Source of the DNA: Arsukibacterium tuosuense
Lineage (GTDB): Bacteria > Pseudomonadota > Gammaproteobacteria > Enterobacterales > Alteromonadaceae
Assembly (NCBI RefSeq): GCF_900215315.1
Contig: NZ_OBEB01000003.1
Span: 62,001 to 126,000, forward strand
Direction of reading: 5' to 3'
DNA: 64,000 nucleotides
Shown here: positions 1 to 9,338 of the stretch, piece after piece
How the letters are laid out: each line of letters starts with the position of its first letter
How positions within the stretch are numbered: position 1 is the first letter of the stretch
Program-made: the position numbers and the translations under genes
The notes under the pieces: model-generated
What the model was told of the DNA's origin: nothing
The model's input: only the letters and a program-made list of their open reading frames with translations
The model's database searches: none

Positions 1-91
1 TGTAGAAGCCATTGCCGGCAAAAAGGCGATAGAGAAAACCGCCAATGGCCACTATATCCGGATTGACGGCGAGTGGCTCAAAAAACGTTAA
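1..91 (+). CDS. C-terminal end of an unidentified protein (truncated by window edge)
   Basis: An open frame entering from the left edge (first full codon at base 2) codes for about 29 residues, ends with GEWLKKR and stops at TAA 89-91. The tail is basic and contains GHYIRIDGEW. Too little is left to name a family. It lies on the same strand as cstA but is separated from it by 134 bases containing a strong hairpin, so it probably belongs to a different transcript. Confidence 0.5.
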   Translation, partial: VEAIAGKKAIEKTANGHYIRIDGEWLKKR

Positions 92-108
92 TCCTGGCTG
101 TTTAAATG

Positions 109-131
109 CCAGCTTGCCTAACGCAAGCTGG
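109..131 (+). terminator. Hairpin between the left-edge gene and cstA
   Basis: A perfect 9-bp stem (CCAGCTTGC / GCAAGCTGG) with a 5-nt CTAAC loop begins 18 bases after the stop codon of the left-edge gene. The following bases (TGTTAGACTTTAG) are only modestly T-rich, so this is a weak intrinsic terminator or an mRNA 3'-end stabiliser. Confidence 0.4.
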
Positions 132-225
132 TGTTAGACTTTAGTCGCATCCCTATCCAATACCCACTAATGTACTATGCTTAACACCGTCATACTTAAC
201 GCTGGTAATAATCAGAGGGTGTTGA

Positions 226-1911
226 ATGAACGCGATATTTTTGATGTTGATGGGCCTCGGCGCCATGGCGCTGGGCTACTTTGTATACTCTAAGTTTATC
301 TGCGAGAAAATTTTCAAAGTCGATCCGCATTTTCGTACCCCTGCGCATGAATTGCAGGATGGCATCGACTATGTGCCAACCAACAAATATATCCTCTGGG
401 GTCACCACTTTACCTCTGTCGCTGGCGCAGCACCTATTATCGGGCCTGCTATTGCCGTGATCTGGGGTTGGGTACCGGCTTTTTTATGGGTGGTATTTGG
501 TACTATTTTCTTTGCAGGAGTGCACGATGCCGGTGCTATCTGGGCCAGCGCCCGCAATAAAGCCAAGTCTATCGGTTCATTAACCGGCGATATCGTTGGC
601 AACCGCGCCCGCAGCATTTTTATGATCGTGATATTCCTGGTCCTGCTGATGGTTAACGCCGTGTTTGCGGTGGTTATTGCCGGCCAGCTGATTAATTTCC
701 CCAGCGCAACCATTCCGGTTTGGGGTGCTATTGTCGTGGCACTGATTATCGGCCAGCTGATTTACCGTAAAATAATTGGCCTGCTGATGGTCACTATAAT
801 TGGTGTAGTGGCGTTGTATGCGATGATATATGCCGGGCCTATGTTGCCATTATCCCTGCCCGACAGCATTGCTGGTTTTAGTGCCCGCCAAAGCTGGATC
901 GTTATTTTATTTGCCTACGCCGCTATCGCCTCATTATTACCGGTATGGATGCTGCTGCAACCACGTGATTACATCAACGGAATTCAGCTGTTTATCGGTT
1001 TAATTCTGATGTATGGCGCTGTGCTGATTTCAGGCCCGGAGCTGGTTGCACCGGCCTTCAATACTAACCTGCCGGAGAACACACCATCGATGATCCCCCT
1101 GCTTTTCGTGACCATCGCCTGTGGCGCCATTTCCGGCTTTCATGGCTTAGTATCCAGCGGTACCACCTCCAAACAACTGGATAAAGAGCCCGATGTCCGT
1201 TTTGTTGGTTATTTTGGTGCTGTAGGTGAAGGCTCGTTAGCCTTAGCCGCTATTATTGCCGCTACCGCCGGCTTTGCTACGCTGGCTGACTGGCAGGCGA
1301 TATATCACAGCTTTGGCCAGGGCGGCGTATCGGCCTTTATCAATGGCGGTGCCAATATTCTGCAACAAGGGGTTGGCCTGGACACTGTGCTGGCGCAAAC
1401 CTTATTAACGGTAATGGTAGTACTGTTTGCCGGCACTACCATGGATACCGGACTGCGGCTGCAGCGGTATATTTTTCAGGAATGGGGCCATATCTATAAT
1501 ATCGGCTGGATGCAAAAAGCGGCGCCTGCCACCTTGCTGGCGGTTGGTTCCTGTTTACTACTAGCCTTTGGTGCTGGTGGCGATGGTGCAGGCGGCATGC
1601 TTATCTGGCCATTATTTGGTACCACCAATCAGTTACTGGCAGGGTTAACTTTACTGGTGATCACTGTTATGCTGGTGAAAAAACGCCGGCCAATGTGGTA
1701 CACCCTGGCGCCGTTGATTTTCTTGCTGGTGATGACGACTTTGGCGTTATTGACCCAGCTGAAAAGCTTCTATGATAAAGGTGATTGGTTCCTGTTTACC
1801 CTGGACTTAGTGGTACTGGCCGCGGCCATTCTGGTATCCCTGGAGTGCTCAGCTACGTTAACCAAGCAAATTAAAGCGAATAAGAACACCCCGGTTACCG
1901 ATAAATCATGA
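226..1911 (+). CDS. cstA: CstA-family carbon starvation protein / peptide-pyruvate permease (short form)
   Basis: A 561-residue polytopic inner-membrane protein, hydrophobic throughout. The N-terminal third contains HHFTSVAGAAPIIGPAIAV, the signature of the CstA/BtsT family. Family members import pyruvate or peptides during carbon limitation. E. coli CstA is about 700 residues, so this is the shorter form without the long C-terminal extension. The start is supported by AGAGGG six bases upstream. Its stop overlaps the ATG of the next gene (ATGA, 1908-1911), so the two are likely translationally coupled. Substrate cannot be read from sequence. Family assignment is firm; the symbol is by family only. 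Confidence 0.9.
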   Translation: MNAIFLMLMGLGAMALGYFVYSKFICEKIFKVDPHFRTPAHELQDGIDYVPTNKYILWGHHFTSVAGAAPIIGPAIAVIWGWVPAFLWVVFGTIFFAGVHDAGAIWASARNKAKSIGSLTGDIVGNRARSIFMIVIFLVLLMVNAVFAVVIAGQLINFPSATIPVWGAIVVALIIGQLIYRKIIGLLMVTIIGVVALYAMIYAGPMLPLSLPDSIAGFSARQSWIVILFAYAAIASLLPVWMLLQPRDYINGIQLFIGLILMYGAVLISGPELVAPAFNTNLPENTPSMIPLLFVTIACGAISGFHGLVSSGTTSKQLDKEPDVRFVGYFGAVGEGSLALAAIIAATAGFATLADWQAIYHSFGQGGVSAFINGGANILQQGVGLDTVLAQTLLTVMVVLFAGTTMDTGLRLQRYIFQEWGHIYNIGWMQKAAPATLLAVGSCLLLAFGAGGDGAGGMLIWPLFGTTNQLLAGLTLLVITVMLVKKRRPMWYTLAPLIFLLVMTTLALLTQLKSFYDKGDWFLFTLDLVVLAAAILVSLECSATLTKQIKANKNTPVTDKS

Positions 1912-2180
1912 AGCTGGAAAAACTTAAGGCCTGGCTGCGCCAGGCCAGCTTTTATGCCGAAGAGGCGTACAATTCTCCCTATCGCAGCGCGATAGCCCGC
2001 GCTAAACGCGAGCAGGACGATTTATTTATGCTGCTGATTTTCTCAGAAATGATGGGGGTACCCAACCCCGCCAGCTATTACACCCTGGAGTTACAGCCGC
2101 TATTGATGGAGCGTTTTCACGACTGGCATACCCGGATGGGCATGGAGCACTCACCGCTGGACAACATTAAATGCTGTTAA
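1908..2180 (+). CDS. Small CstA-associated protein ending in Cys-Cys (cory-CC-star type)
   Basis: A 90-residue, charged, soluble protein with no membrane segment or signal peptide. It has a basic N-terminal helix, a central YRSAIARAKREQDD motif, and finishes with the residues KCC directly before the stop. I recall a described family of small proteins encoded between CstA and an ArsA-like ATPase and ending in CC-stop (called cory-CC-star); length, position and C-terminus here all fit, but I could not search. It overlaps cstA by 4 nt and the ATPase gene by 10 nt, so the final Cys-Cys-stop codons are read again, in another frame, as the start of the ATPase. The terminal cysteine pair suggests metal or thiol chemistry, which is inference. 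Confidence 0.8.
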   Translation: MKLEKLKAWLRQASFYAEEAYNSPYRSAIARAKREQDDLFMLLIFSEMMGVPNPASYYTLELQPLLMERFHDWHTRMGMEHSPLDNIKCC

Positions 2181-3175
2181 CAGACAAACGGTTGCTGCTA
2201 GTCGGTGGTAAAGGCGGTGTGGGCAAAACCACCACCAGCTCAGCACTGGCTTTGCTGGCAACGCAGCGTGGCAAAAAAGTCCTGTTGGTTTCCACCGATC
2301 CGGCGCACAGCCTGAGCGATGCTTTTAACCGGCCAATTGGCGATAGCATAACCCGCCTGGCGCCCAACCTGGATGGTCTGGAACTTGATCCGGACCGGGA
2401 GGTTGAGCAGCACCTGGCTAAAGTCACCGCCCAGCTAAAACGCTTTACCCGGCCAGAAATGTACAGCGAAATTGAACGGCAAATGCGCTTAACCCGCCAA
2501 TCACCGGGCGCGCAGGAAGCAGCTATGCTCGAGCGCATTGCCAATGTGATTGAACTGGGTCTTAAAGACTACGATTTAGTGATTTTTGATACCGCCCCCA
2601 CCGGCCATACTTTACGCTTACTCAGCTTGCCGGAAGCTATGGCTGCCTGGACTCAGGGTTTGCTTAATGCCAATAAGCGCTCAGAAAAGCTGGGCGACGT
2701 GCTCGGTCATTTAACCCCAAAAGCGGGCCGCGATGTCGATAACCCGCTAGCGGATCCGGACGAGCACGCCACCGCCGGCATGGATAAGCGCAATAAAGCC
2801 ATTACTGAAACCCTGCTATCCCGCCAGCGTTTATTACAGCGCACCCGGCAGATCCTCACCGATAAACAGCAAAGTGCCCTGCTGTTTGTACTGACGCCGG
2901 AAAAACTGCCTATTCTGGAAACCGGCCGCGCAGTACAAAGCTTGCAGCAGGAAAAACTGCCACTGGCAGGCTTAGTGGTTAACCGTATTTTGCCCGACAA
3001 TGCCGATGGTGACTTTCTGACGGCGCGTCGCAGCCAGGAAAAAGTCCATTTAGCCCAGATAGCACAAGATTTTGCTAGCCTTCCCCGCTACAAGGTACCA
3101 CTGCAAGCCACGGACATTCAGGGTCTTGCTGCGCTGCAACATATGGCAAGCCTGCTGGAGCAAGCGGGTTTATAG
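2171..3175 (+). CDS. ArsA/Get3-family ATPase, cysteine-free
   Basis: A 334-residue soluble P-loop ATPase of the deviant Walker A (SIMIBI) class. The P-loop is GGKGGVGKTTTSS near residue 12, switch I contains STDPAHSLSDAF, and DTAPTGHTLRLL near residue 140 is the ArsA/Get3 signature. Arsenite-pumping ArsA binds metalloid through cysteines and is a tandem duplication; this protein is a single copy with no cysteine at all, so it is unlikely to be an arsenite pump motor. Get3-type relatives handle hydrophobic membrane segments. No ars genes are nearby. The overlap with the small CC protein and proximity to cstA argue for a three-gene functional unit; chaperoning or gating of the CstA permease is a hypothesis. 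Confidence 0.88.
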   Translation: MLLTDKRLLLVGGKGGVGKTTTSSALALLATQRGKKVLLVSTDPAHSLSDAFNRPIGDSITRLAPNLDGLELDPDREVEQHLAKVTAQLKRFTRPEMYSEIERQMRLTRQSPGAQEAAMLERIANVIELGLKDYDLVIFDTAPTGHTLRLLSLPEAMAAWTQGLLNANKRSEKLGDVLGHLTPKAGRDVDNPLADPDEHATAGMDKRNKAITETLLSRQRLLQRTRQILTDKQQSALLFVLTPEKLPILETGRAVQSLQQEKLPLAGLVVNRILPDNADGDFLTARRSQEKVHLAQIAQDFASLPRYKVPLQATDIQGLAALQHMASLLEQAGL

Positions 3176-3234
3176 CTGATTTTTGCCCGCCAATCCGGTA
3201 TGGTTAACGTTTTAAAAAAGGGCGCAATACACTT

Positions 3235-3582
3235 ATGAATATTAAAGGTTTGCTAGTCAGGGCCTGGGTTGTCGTTTTTATCATCAACCTACCAATAGCT
3301 GATTTACAAGCGGCGGCAGCACAATCTGACAGCAACAACGGCGATTTTAAAACGGCGGTACTGGACGGTTACTTAAAACGTTGTGTAGAAGTATTGCATA
3401 GTAAAGGCTACAGCAGCGAAGACATTAAAGCAGAATGCAGCTGTGAGCTGGATTACATCGAGCAGAACTTTGTAATATTTGAACAAATGCTGGCTAACAG
3501 CAAAGCTGACAACCAACAGCAGATAAATAACTTTAAAAAACAATTACTGCAATGCAAAGTAAAACCGCAAGCCAGTCAGTAA
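3235..3582 (+). CDS. Small secreted protein with four cysteines, function unknown
   Basis: A 115-residue protein. The first ~28 residues form a signal peptide (basic NIKGLLVR, hydrophobic core, likely cleavage after LQAAAA). The mature part is alpha-helical and charged, with four cysteines: one in KRCVEVLH, a CSC pair, and one in LLQCKVK. This spacing would allow two disulfides in the periplasm. I do not recognise a named domain. It starts 59 bases after the ATPase gene on the same strand and may be read through from the cstA operon. The convergent DUF3667 gene begins only 4 bases beyond its stop. Confidence 0.65.
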   Translation: MNIKGLLVRAWVVVFIINLPIADLQAAAAQSDSNNGDFKTAVLDGYLKRCVEVLHSKGYSSEDIKAECSCELDYIEQNFVIFEQMLANSKADNQQQINNFKKQLLQCKVKPQASQ

Positions 3583-3586
3583 CTGG

Positions 3587-4537
3587 CTAAGCCCAGAGTA
3601 TACTTAACACAATTAACGCCATTACAGCACTGATAAATAACACGTTGTACAATGAGCTGGTTAACCAGAATTTTAGCAGTGTTTTGCCCCAGCCCTGCCG
3701 GTAATAAAACTTCTGACAAAGAAATAAATACAAAGGGATCCACCAGAAAGCTGCCGTTTCCAGCCATCCCACTATTGTCGCTAACCAATTCCAGCCAATG
3801 CTGTTTTGCAATGCGCCCAAGCCTAAATAAATTACTGACATTTGCAGAATAAAGCTATGGCTATGCAGCGCGACGATCAAATGCTCCATGTAATAACGAT
3901 TGGAGCGGATGTACAGCAGTTTGAGTAACAAGGCAAATATTGGCAGTAGCAAAAACATCATCTGCGGTGCCAGGCTGAAAAACTTGTTTATGGCCAGTTT
4001 GGGGTTGGCGATAATAGCGTCCAGTTTGGCGTTGAACTCTTGTTGGCCCTCATCAGATAAAAACGATACCTTGACACCGGAAGGTGATCTCTCTCTGCTT
4101 TCCTTAAAGTTTTTATTAATTTCAGTCGCGATTTCACTCAGATTGTTAGTATCAGGCGGAGCATCTTTTTTTGGCTGAACTGTTGGCTGGACTAGCACAT
4201 TGTCAGGCGCGCTGACATCAGCCGACGTGTCCGGCAACAGCCTGGCAAAAATCAGAAAGGCGATAATAGAGGTAAACAGATACAGTCGCAGAGGCGGTAC
4301 AAAAGGGACCCGGTGGCCACCAACATAACGCAGACTTAAATAGCCCGGGCGAAACCACAGCGGTATTAGCGTACGCCACAGCCGGGTATCCCAGTTGCTG
4401 AATTCACCGAAAAACTCAGTCACCACGCCGCTGACATTGCGGATATAACTTTTCTTTTCCTGACCGCACTGATGGCAGAATTCGCCGTGTAACGCGCTGT
4501 TGCAGTTATCACAATATCGCTGTTCCGATGTATCCAT
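3587..4537 (-). CDS. DUF3667 membrane protein with N-terminal zinc ribbon
   Basis: A 316-residue protein. Residues ~9-24 hold two CxxC pairs (YCDNCNSALHGEFCHQCGQE), a treble-clef zinc ribbon typical of DUF3667. It is followed by a segment rich in W and R and then about five transmembrane helices, with a soluble loop of ~80 residues containing proline and lysine between the first and second. Family function is not known to me. The gene is divergent from the export operon at 4774; the 236 bases between them hold the palindromes and the sigma-54 promoter of that operon, so the regulator could also influence this gene. Confidence 0.82.
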   Translation of the reverse strand: MDTSEQRYCDNCNSALHGEFCHQCGQEKKSYIRNVSGVVTEFFGEFSNWDTRLWRTLIPLWFRPGYLSLRYVGGHRVPFVPPLRLYLFTSIIAFLIFARLLPDTSADVSAPDNVLVQPTVQPKKDAPPDTNNLSEIATEINKNFKESRERSPSGVKVSFLSDEGQQEFNAKLDAIIANPKLAINKFFSLAPQMMFLLLPIFALLLKLLYIRSNRYYMEHLIVALHSHSFILQMSVIYLGLGALQNSIGWNWLATIVGWLETAAFWWIPLYLFLCQKFYYRQGWGKTLLKFWLTSSLYNVLFISAVMALIVLSILWA

Positions 4538-4602
4538 CTTAGACTCACAACTCTTTTTCTTATCAGACTGATTCTACGTTAAGCAATTGTTTTAGCAACA
4601 GT

Positions 4603-4644
4603 TGTCCGCATATTTATTGCGGACACTTTTCCTGTCCGCGGACA
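4603..4644. promoter_or_regulatory. Paired palindromes: candidate upstream activator sites for the NtrC-type regulator
   Basis: TGTCCGC (4603-4609) and GCGGACA (4619-4625) form an inverted repeat with a 9-bp spacer. Nine bases on lies the perfect 12-bp palindrome TGTCCGCGGACA (4633-4644), built from the same half-sites. The two TGTCCGC copies are 30 bp apart, close to three helical turns. They lie about 60-110 bases upstream of a GG-N10-GC promoter, the usual distance for enhancer-binding proteins. The response regulator encoded at 9339 is the obvious candidate ligand; this is inference. Confidence 0.65.
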
Positions 4645-4697
4645 GTCATTACAACCATCAGCAAATCATTATTTTATTAAAAATCAACAAGATAAAA

Positions 4698-4717
4698 CTT
4701 GGCATTAAAGCTGCTTT
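4698..4717 (+). promoter_or_regulatory. Sigma-54 (-24/-12) promoter of the ABC export operon
   Basis: The sequence CTTGGCATTAAAGCTGCTTT has GG at 4701-4702 and GC at 4713-4714, exactly ten bases apart, with the flanking TTGGCA and TGCTTT expected of the -24 and -12 elements. The predicted transcription start is near 4726, about 48 bases before the ATG at 4774. A dedicated NtrC-type activator is encoded in the same operon, which supports the call. Confidence 0.7.
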
Positions 4718-4773
4718 AGCACTACCAGTAAACTAGCTAACCTGCATAGCACACAGCACCACAAGGGCAGATC

Positions 4774-6045
4774 ATGATCCAGGGCACCGAACAACAAGAT
4801 AGAATTATGCAACGTCCAGCCAGCAGCCGCCTGCGCCGCTTGCTACCCGCCGTCACCATTATAACCCTCGTTATCCTGTTAACTCTGGCGTTATTCCGGA
4901 CCATGGCAACTAACGGTGCCAGCCTGGTGGTTGCACGCAATCAGCTGCAGTTCGCAACGGTACAGCGGGGCGATTTAGTCCGGGATATTGCGGTGCAGGG
5001 CCGGATTGTTGCCGCAAACGCCCCTACTCTGTACAGCCAGGAAACCGGTCAGGTCCAGTTGTTTAAACAGCCCGGTGAAGCGGTAAATCAGGGAGATATT
5101 GTCGCCACGATCACCAGCCCGGCGCTGCAAAATGATTTACAGCAACAACAGGCCGTGCTGTCCGGTATGACTTCAGAAGCAGATCGCGCAGTATTAAATG
5201 CCCGCGAGCAGCAGCTAGATATTGAGCAGGTAATGAATAATGCCCAGGTGAATTTGCTGGCCGCCCGGCGCGAATTGCAACGTGCTACCCAGTCCATTGA
5301 GCTAGGGGTGATTCGCAGGCTCGATTTCGATATCGCCAAAGATAATCTAACCAAAGCTGAACTGGAGTTTGACCACGCTAAACGCAAGGTGGAACTGGCC
5401 CGCGACAAACTGGCGTTTGAGCAAAGCTCACGGGCCCAGGATATTCATCGCCAGCAACTGGTAGTAAATGAACTGGAGCGCAAAGTGGCGGCGCTGAATA
5501 TCACCGCGCCGGTAACCGGACAATTAGGCAACTGGCTGGTCGAGCAGCAAAGCCATGTATTGCCGGGACAGGCACTGTTAACTGTAATTGACTTAAGTCA
5601 GTACGAAGCAGAACTTGCGGTACCGGAGAGTTACGCCCGCGATTTACTACCCAACCAACAGGTAGAAATTGTTATCGCTAACCAACAACTAAATGGGGTT
5701 ATTAGCTATATCGCCCCTGAGGTTCGCAATAATCAGGTTAGTGCCAGGGTTCGCTTTGAACAGGCCGATACGTTGGCGTTACGCCAGAGCCAGCGGCTGA
5801 CCGCCCGGGTGATCCTCGAGCACAAAGCCAATGTGCTAAAAATTGCCCGTGGAGATTTTGTCAGCTCTGGTGGTGGCCGCCAGGCATATCAGGTGCTCGA
5901 TAACCAGGCTGTGCGCAAAAACGTGGAACTTGGCGCGCTGTCCGTGCAGTGGGTAGAAATTTTAACTGGTGCCACAGAGGGCGAACAATGGGTGATCTCG
6001 AACCTGAGTGATTTTCAGGACCAAAGCCGGATCAACCTGAACTAA
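4774..6045 (+). CDS. HlyD/MacA-family periplasmic adaptor of an ABC export system
   Basis: A 423-residue inner-membrane-anchored adaptor. There is one N-terminal transmembrane helix (~residues 25-45) after a basic stretch, then a biotinyl-lipoyl-like half (GQVQLFKQPGEAVNQGD), a long alpha-helical hairpin rich in Q, L and R (~115-230), the second lipoyl half (NITAPVTGQLGNW) and a beta-barrel region. It would join the ABC permeases to an outer-membrane channel; no TolC-type gene lies in the window. The start at 4774 has AGGG seven bases upstream; a second ATG at 4807 has no ribosome site. First gene of a six-gene operon under a predicted sigma-54 promoter. Confidence 0.88.
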   Translation: MIQGTEQQDRIMQRPASSRLRRLLPAVTIITLVILLTLALFRTMATNGASLVVARNQLQFATVQRGDLVRDIAVQGRIVAANAPTLYSQETGQVQLFKQPGEAVNQGDIVATITSPALQNDLQQQQAVLSGMTSEADRAVLNAREQQLDIEQVMNNAQVNLLAARRELQRATQSIELGVIRRLDFDIAKDNLTKAELEFDHAKRKVELARDKLAFEQSSRAQDIHRQQLVVNELERKVAALNITAPVTGQLGNWLVEQQSHVLPGQALLTVIDLSQYEAELAVPESYARDLLPNQQVEIVIANQQLNGVISYIAPEVRNNQVSARVRFEQADTLALRQSQRLTARVILEHKANVLKIARGDFVSSGGGRQAYQVLDNQAVRKNVELGALSVQWVEILTGATEGEQWVISNLSDFQDQSRINLN

Positions 6046-6103
6046 CACGTTATTTATTACCAACCAGACTAACGAAAACCGGATTACCGAAAAAGGACAA
6101 CTG

Positions 6104-6829
<726 letters not shown>

Positions 6830-6830
6830 C

Positions 6831-8138
6831 ATGGATAATCTGCTGCATGTATTTGCGCTGGCGATACGCAATATTAAACGCGCACCACTGCCTTACTTAC
6901 TGACAGTGTTAATTTTAAGCCTGGGCCTGGGCATGTTTTTCTCAAATGCCACCTTGTATTACTGGCTGAATCACGATCCACTGCCGCATAAGAGTCAGAC
7001 GCTGTTCTATCCGCAAATAAATGCCACCCTGCAACCTTGTGATAGCTGTACCGAGCCACTGCGGGTTTTGAGCTACCAGGATGTTCAGAAACTTAGCAGC
7101 AGCGGCATTCCCTCTGCTCAGGCAGCAATGTTTCAGTCTGCCGGCTATGCCCGCTTGCCGGAAAATACTCGGCAAAGTCCAACTCCGGTGGCGTTACGGA
7201 TCACCCAACGCGATTTTTTTACGCTGTTTGATGTGCCCTTTTTACATGGTGAGCGCTGGGCAGACAATAGCGCACGGCGCGAGCTGATTTTAAGTAAAGC
7301 CAGTGCTGAGCGATTTTTTGGCCGGACAAATGTGGTGGGCGAAGCCCTGCAACTTGGTAACGAGCTATACACCATAACGGGAGTGCTGGATGACTGGACC
7401 ATGCTGCCAAGGCTGTATGACGTGGCCAACGGCCTGAACAGCGCCCAATCAGCTGATATCTACTTGCCGTGGGAAACAGCCTATGATTTAGGAATTAAGT
7501 CAAATACCACAACCATGTCGCGGGACAGCCGCAATTACAGTGACAATTTCGCCGTTAATGGCCGCGAGGGTGATTTTTTCCAGGCACAGTTCTGGGTGCA
7601 ACTTGATACAGCCGACCAGGTCAGCGCCTATCGGCAATTTATGCAACAACTGGTGCAAAGCGAAAAAGAAGCCGGGCGCCACCCCAGACCTGAGGGTAAT
7701 CGTTTGACTAATATTCTCGACATTACCGAACACTTTAATGCCCGCAACCGCCAGTTAGATGCATTTGCGCTGGTGTCACTGCTGTTTTTACTGGTGTGCT
7801 TATTTAATGCCAGCCATTTATCGCTAAACCGTTATCTGGCCAGCCAGTACGAGTTTGGCCTGCGCCGGGCACTTGGCGCCAGCCGCGGCCAGTTGCAACA
7901 GCTTATTCTGGCCGATGTTGCTGTTAATGCTGCTGTTGCCTTGCTGCTGTCACTGACAGTAGCGATGGTTGCCATGGCGTTGATTAATCATTTATTACCG
8001 GCAACCCGCAATCTTACCAGCTGGAGCCCGGCCATGCTGTTTGCTATGGCCGCAACCGCTCTGGCCGCCAGTTACATCGTCAGCCTGTACCCTGCCATCC
8101 GCGCTTCATTTGGCAGCTTAAACCGCCAGCTTAAATAA
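6831..8138 (+). CDS. ABC transporter permease, MacB/FtsX type (first of two)
   Basis: A 435-residue permease: one N-terminal transmembrane helix (LTVLILSLGLGMFF), a large periplasmic domain (~residues 45-305) of the MacB_PCD kind, then three C-terminal helices of the FtsX fold. The conserved LRRALGASRGQL motif precedes the third helix. The start at 6831 is chosen because AAGGAG lies directly upstream with 5-6 nt spacing; the open frame extends further up but overlaps the ATPase gene. With the next gene it would form a heterodimeric permease. Confidence 0.9.
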   Translation: MDNLLHVFALAIRNIKRAPLPYLLTVLILSLGLGMFFSNATLYYWLNHDPLPHKSQTLFYPQINATLQPCDSCTEPLRVLSYQDVQKLSSSGIPSAQAAMFQSAGYARLPENTRQSPTPVALRITQRDFFTLFDVPFLHGERWADNSARRELILSKASAERFFGRTNVVGEALQLGNELYTITGVLDDWTMLPRLYDVANGLNSAQSADIYLPWETAYDLGIKSNTTTMSRDSRNYSDNFAVNGREGDFFQAQFWVQLDTADQVSAYRQFMQQLVQSEKEAGRHPRPEGNRLTNILDITEHFNARNRQLDAFALVSLLFLLVCLFNASHLSLNRYLASQYEFGLRRALGASRGQLQQLILADVAVNAAVALLLSLTVAMVAMALINHLLPATRNLTSWSPAMLFAMAATALAASYIVSLYPAIRASFGSLNRQLK

Positions 8139-8150
8139 CAGGAAACTATC

Positions 8151-9335
8151 ATGAGCCTGACACTACTGTTTAAATCTTTGCTGCAACGAAAAGTGATTAC
8201 CATCCTGTTGTTGATTCAACTGATGCTGACACTTGCCCTGGTGAGCAACAGCATTTTGCTCAGCCAGCAAGCCTATACGTTAAGTAACCAACCGACCGGC
8301 CTGCAACTGGAAACAACATTAGCAATTGAACTGAAGCCGACAGATGAGAATCTGATAGTACATCCGGCGCTCGGTGAACTTATTCAGCGCCAGTTAGCAG
8401 AGTTGCGCAAAATAAACGGGGTCCGTTATGCCGCATTCACTAACCAGACACCGTTAATGTTTGGTGGTATGAACGGTGATGTCTTTGTTCCGGACCACGC
8501 TGAGACCAGCAGCGTCGATGCCGTTCCCTATAATTATGCTGAAGCCGGGTTGTTTGATGCCTTACAAATGACCCTGCTTCACGGCCGCTGGTTATCTGCT
8601 GAAGATAAAAATACCGATAATGTAGTACTGACAGAAAAACTGGCAAACCGGTTATTCGGACAAAGCCATCTTGCGTTAGGCCAGCAGATATCAGCAGGCA
8701 CAGTGGTAGGTGTCGTCGCAGATATGATGTACCAGCGTTTTGCCAGTGATCAGTATTACGGTCTATTCTTTAACCGTGACTTAAGCCGGGCCGACTATGG
8801 CTATCGTTTGATACTACAGGTTGAATCTCAGGCGGTTGCTGCCGTACGCCAACAGATTAACCAGAGCCTGCGCCAGGTTGAACCCGAAATTGATATCCAG
8901 CACATTGTTAGTTTGCGCCAGCTGCATCGCGATGTGTTTGAGCAGGAACGCGGCCTGGCCATTTTGTTGTCAGTATTAAGTGCTCTGATGTTATTAGTTG
9001 CGATGATATCAGCCTATAGTCATGCGTTATTCCATGGGGTACAGCAGCAGAATGAAATTGGTATTAAACGAGCTTTAGGAGCCAGCAAGCGCCGTATTTT
9101 GCTGGAAGTGCTCAGTGAAAGTTGGCTGACAACCGGAATTGGCGTTACCTTAGGATTACTGGCGAGTTTTTTATTGCAACAGCAACTGGCAACCGTTATT
9201 TCATTACCGGCGCTACCATTATGGCTACCGTTTGCCGGCGCACTGATGCTACTATTTTGTGTCACTGCAGCAACATGGTATCCTGCGGCGATTGCTACCC
9301 GGGTGTCACCGGCCACTGCCACTAAAGCCTTATAA
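8151..9335 (+). CDS. ABC transporter permease, MacB/FtsX type (second of two)
   Basis: A 394-residue permease of the same architecture as its upstream neighbour: an N-terminal helix (ILLLIQLMLTLALV), a periplasmic domain, and three C-terminal helices with IKRALGASKRRIL before the third. It is shorter in the periplasmic part and clearly diverged from the first copy, which points to a functional heterodimer rather than a recent duplication. It begins 12 bases after the first permease stop and ends 3 bases before the regulator start, so the transporter and its control genes are one transcription unit. Confidence 0.9.
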   Translation: MSLTLLFKSLLQRKVITILLLIQLMLTLALVSNSILLSQQAYTLSNQPTGLQLETTLAIELKPTDENLIVHPALGELIQRQLAELRKINGVRYAAFTNQTPLMFGGMNGDVFVPDHAETSSVDAVPYNYAEAGLFDALQMTLLHGRWLSAEDKNTDNVVLTEKLANRLFGQSHLALGQQISAGTVVGVVADMMYQRFASDQYYGLFFNRDLSRADYGYRLILQVESQAVAAVRQQINQSLRQVEPEIDIQHIVSLRQLHRDVFEQERGLAILLSVLSALMLLVAMISAYSHALFHGVQQQNEIGIKRALGASKRRILLEVLSESWLTTGIGVTLGLLASFLLQQQLATVISLPALPLWLPFAGALMLLFCVTAATWYPAAIATRVSPATATKAL

Positions 9336-9338
9336 ACT

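Noticed and set aside
2171-3175. Arsenite efflux ATPase
   Set aside because: No cysteines, single rather than duplicated ATPase, no arsB/arsD/arsR nearby; the neighbours are CstA and the CC protein.
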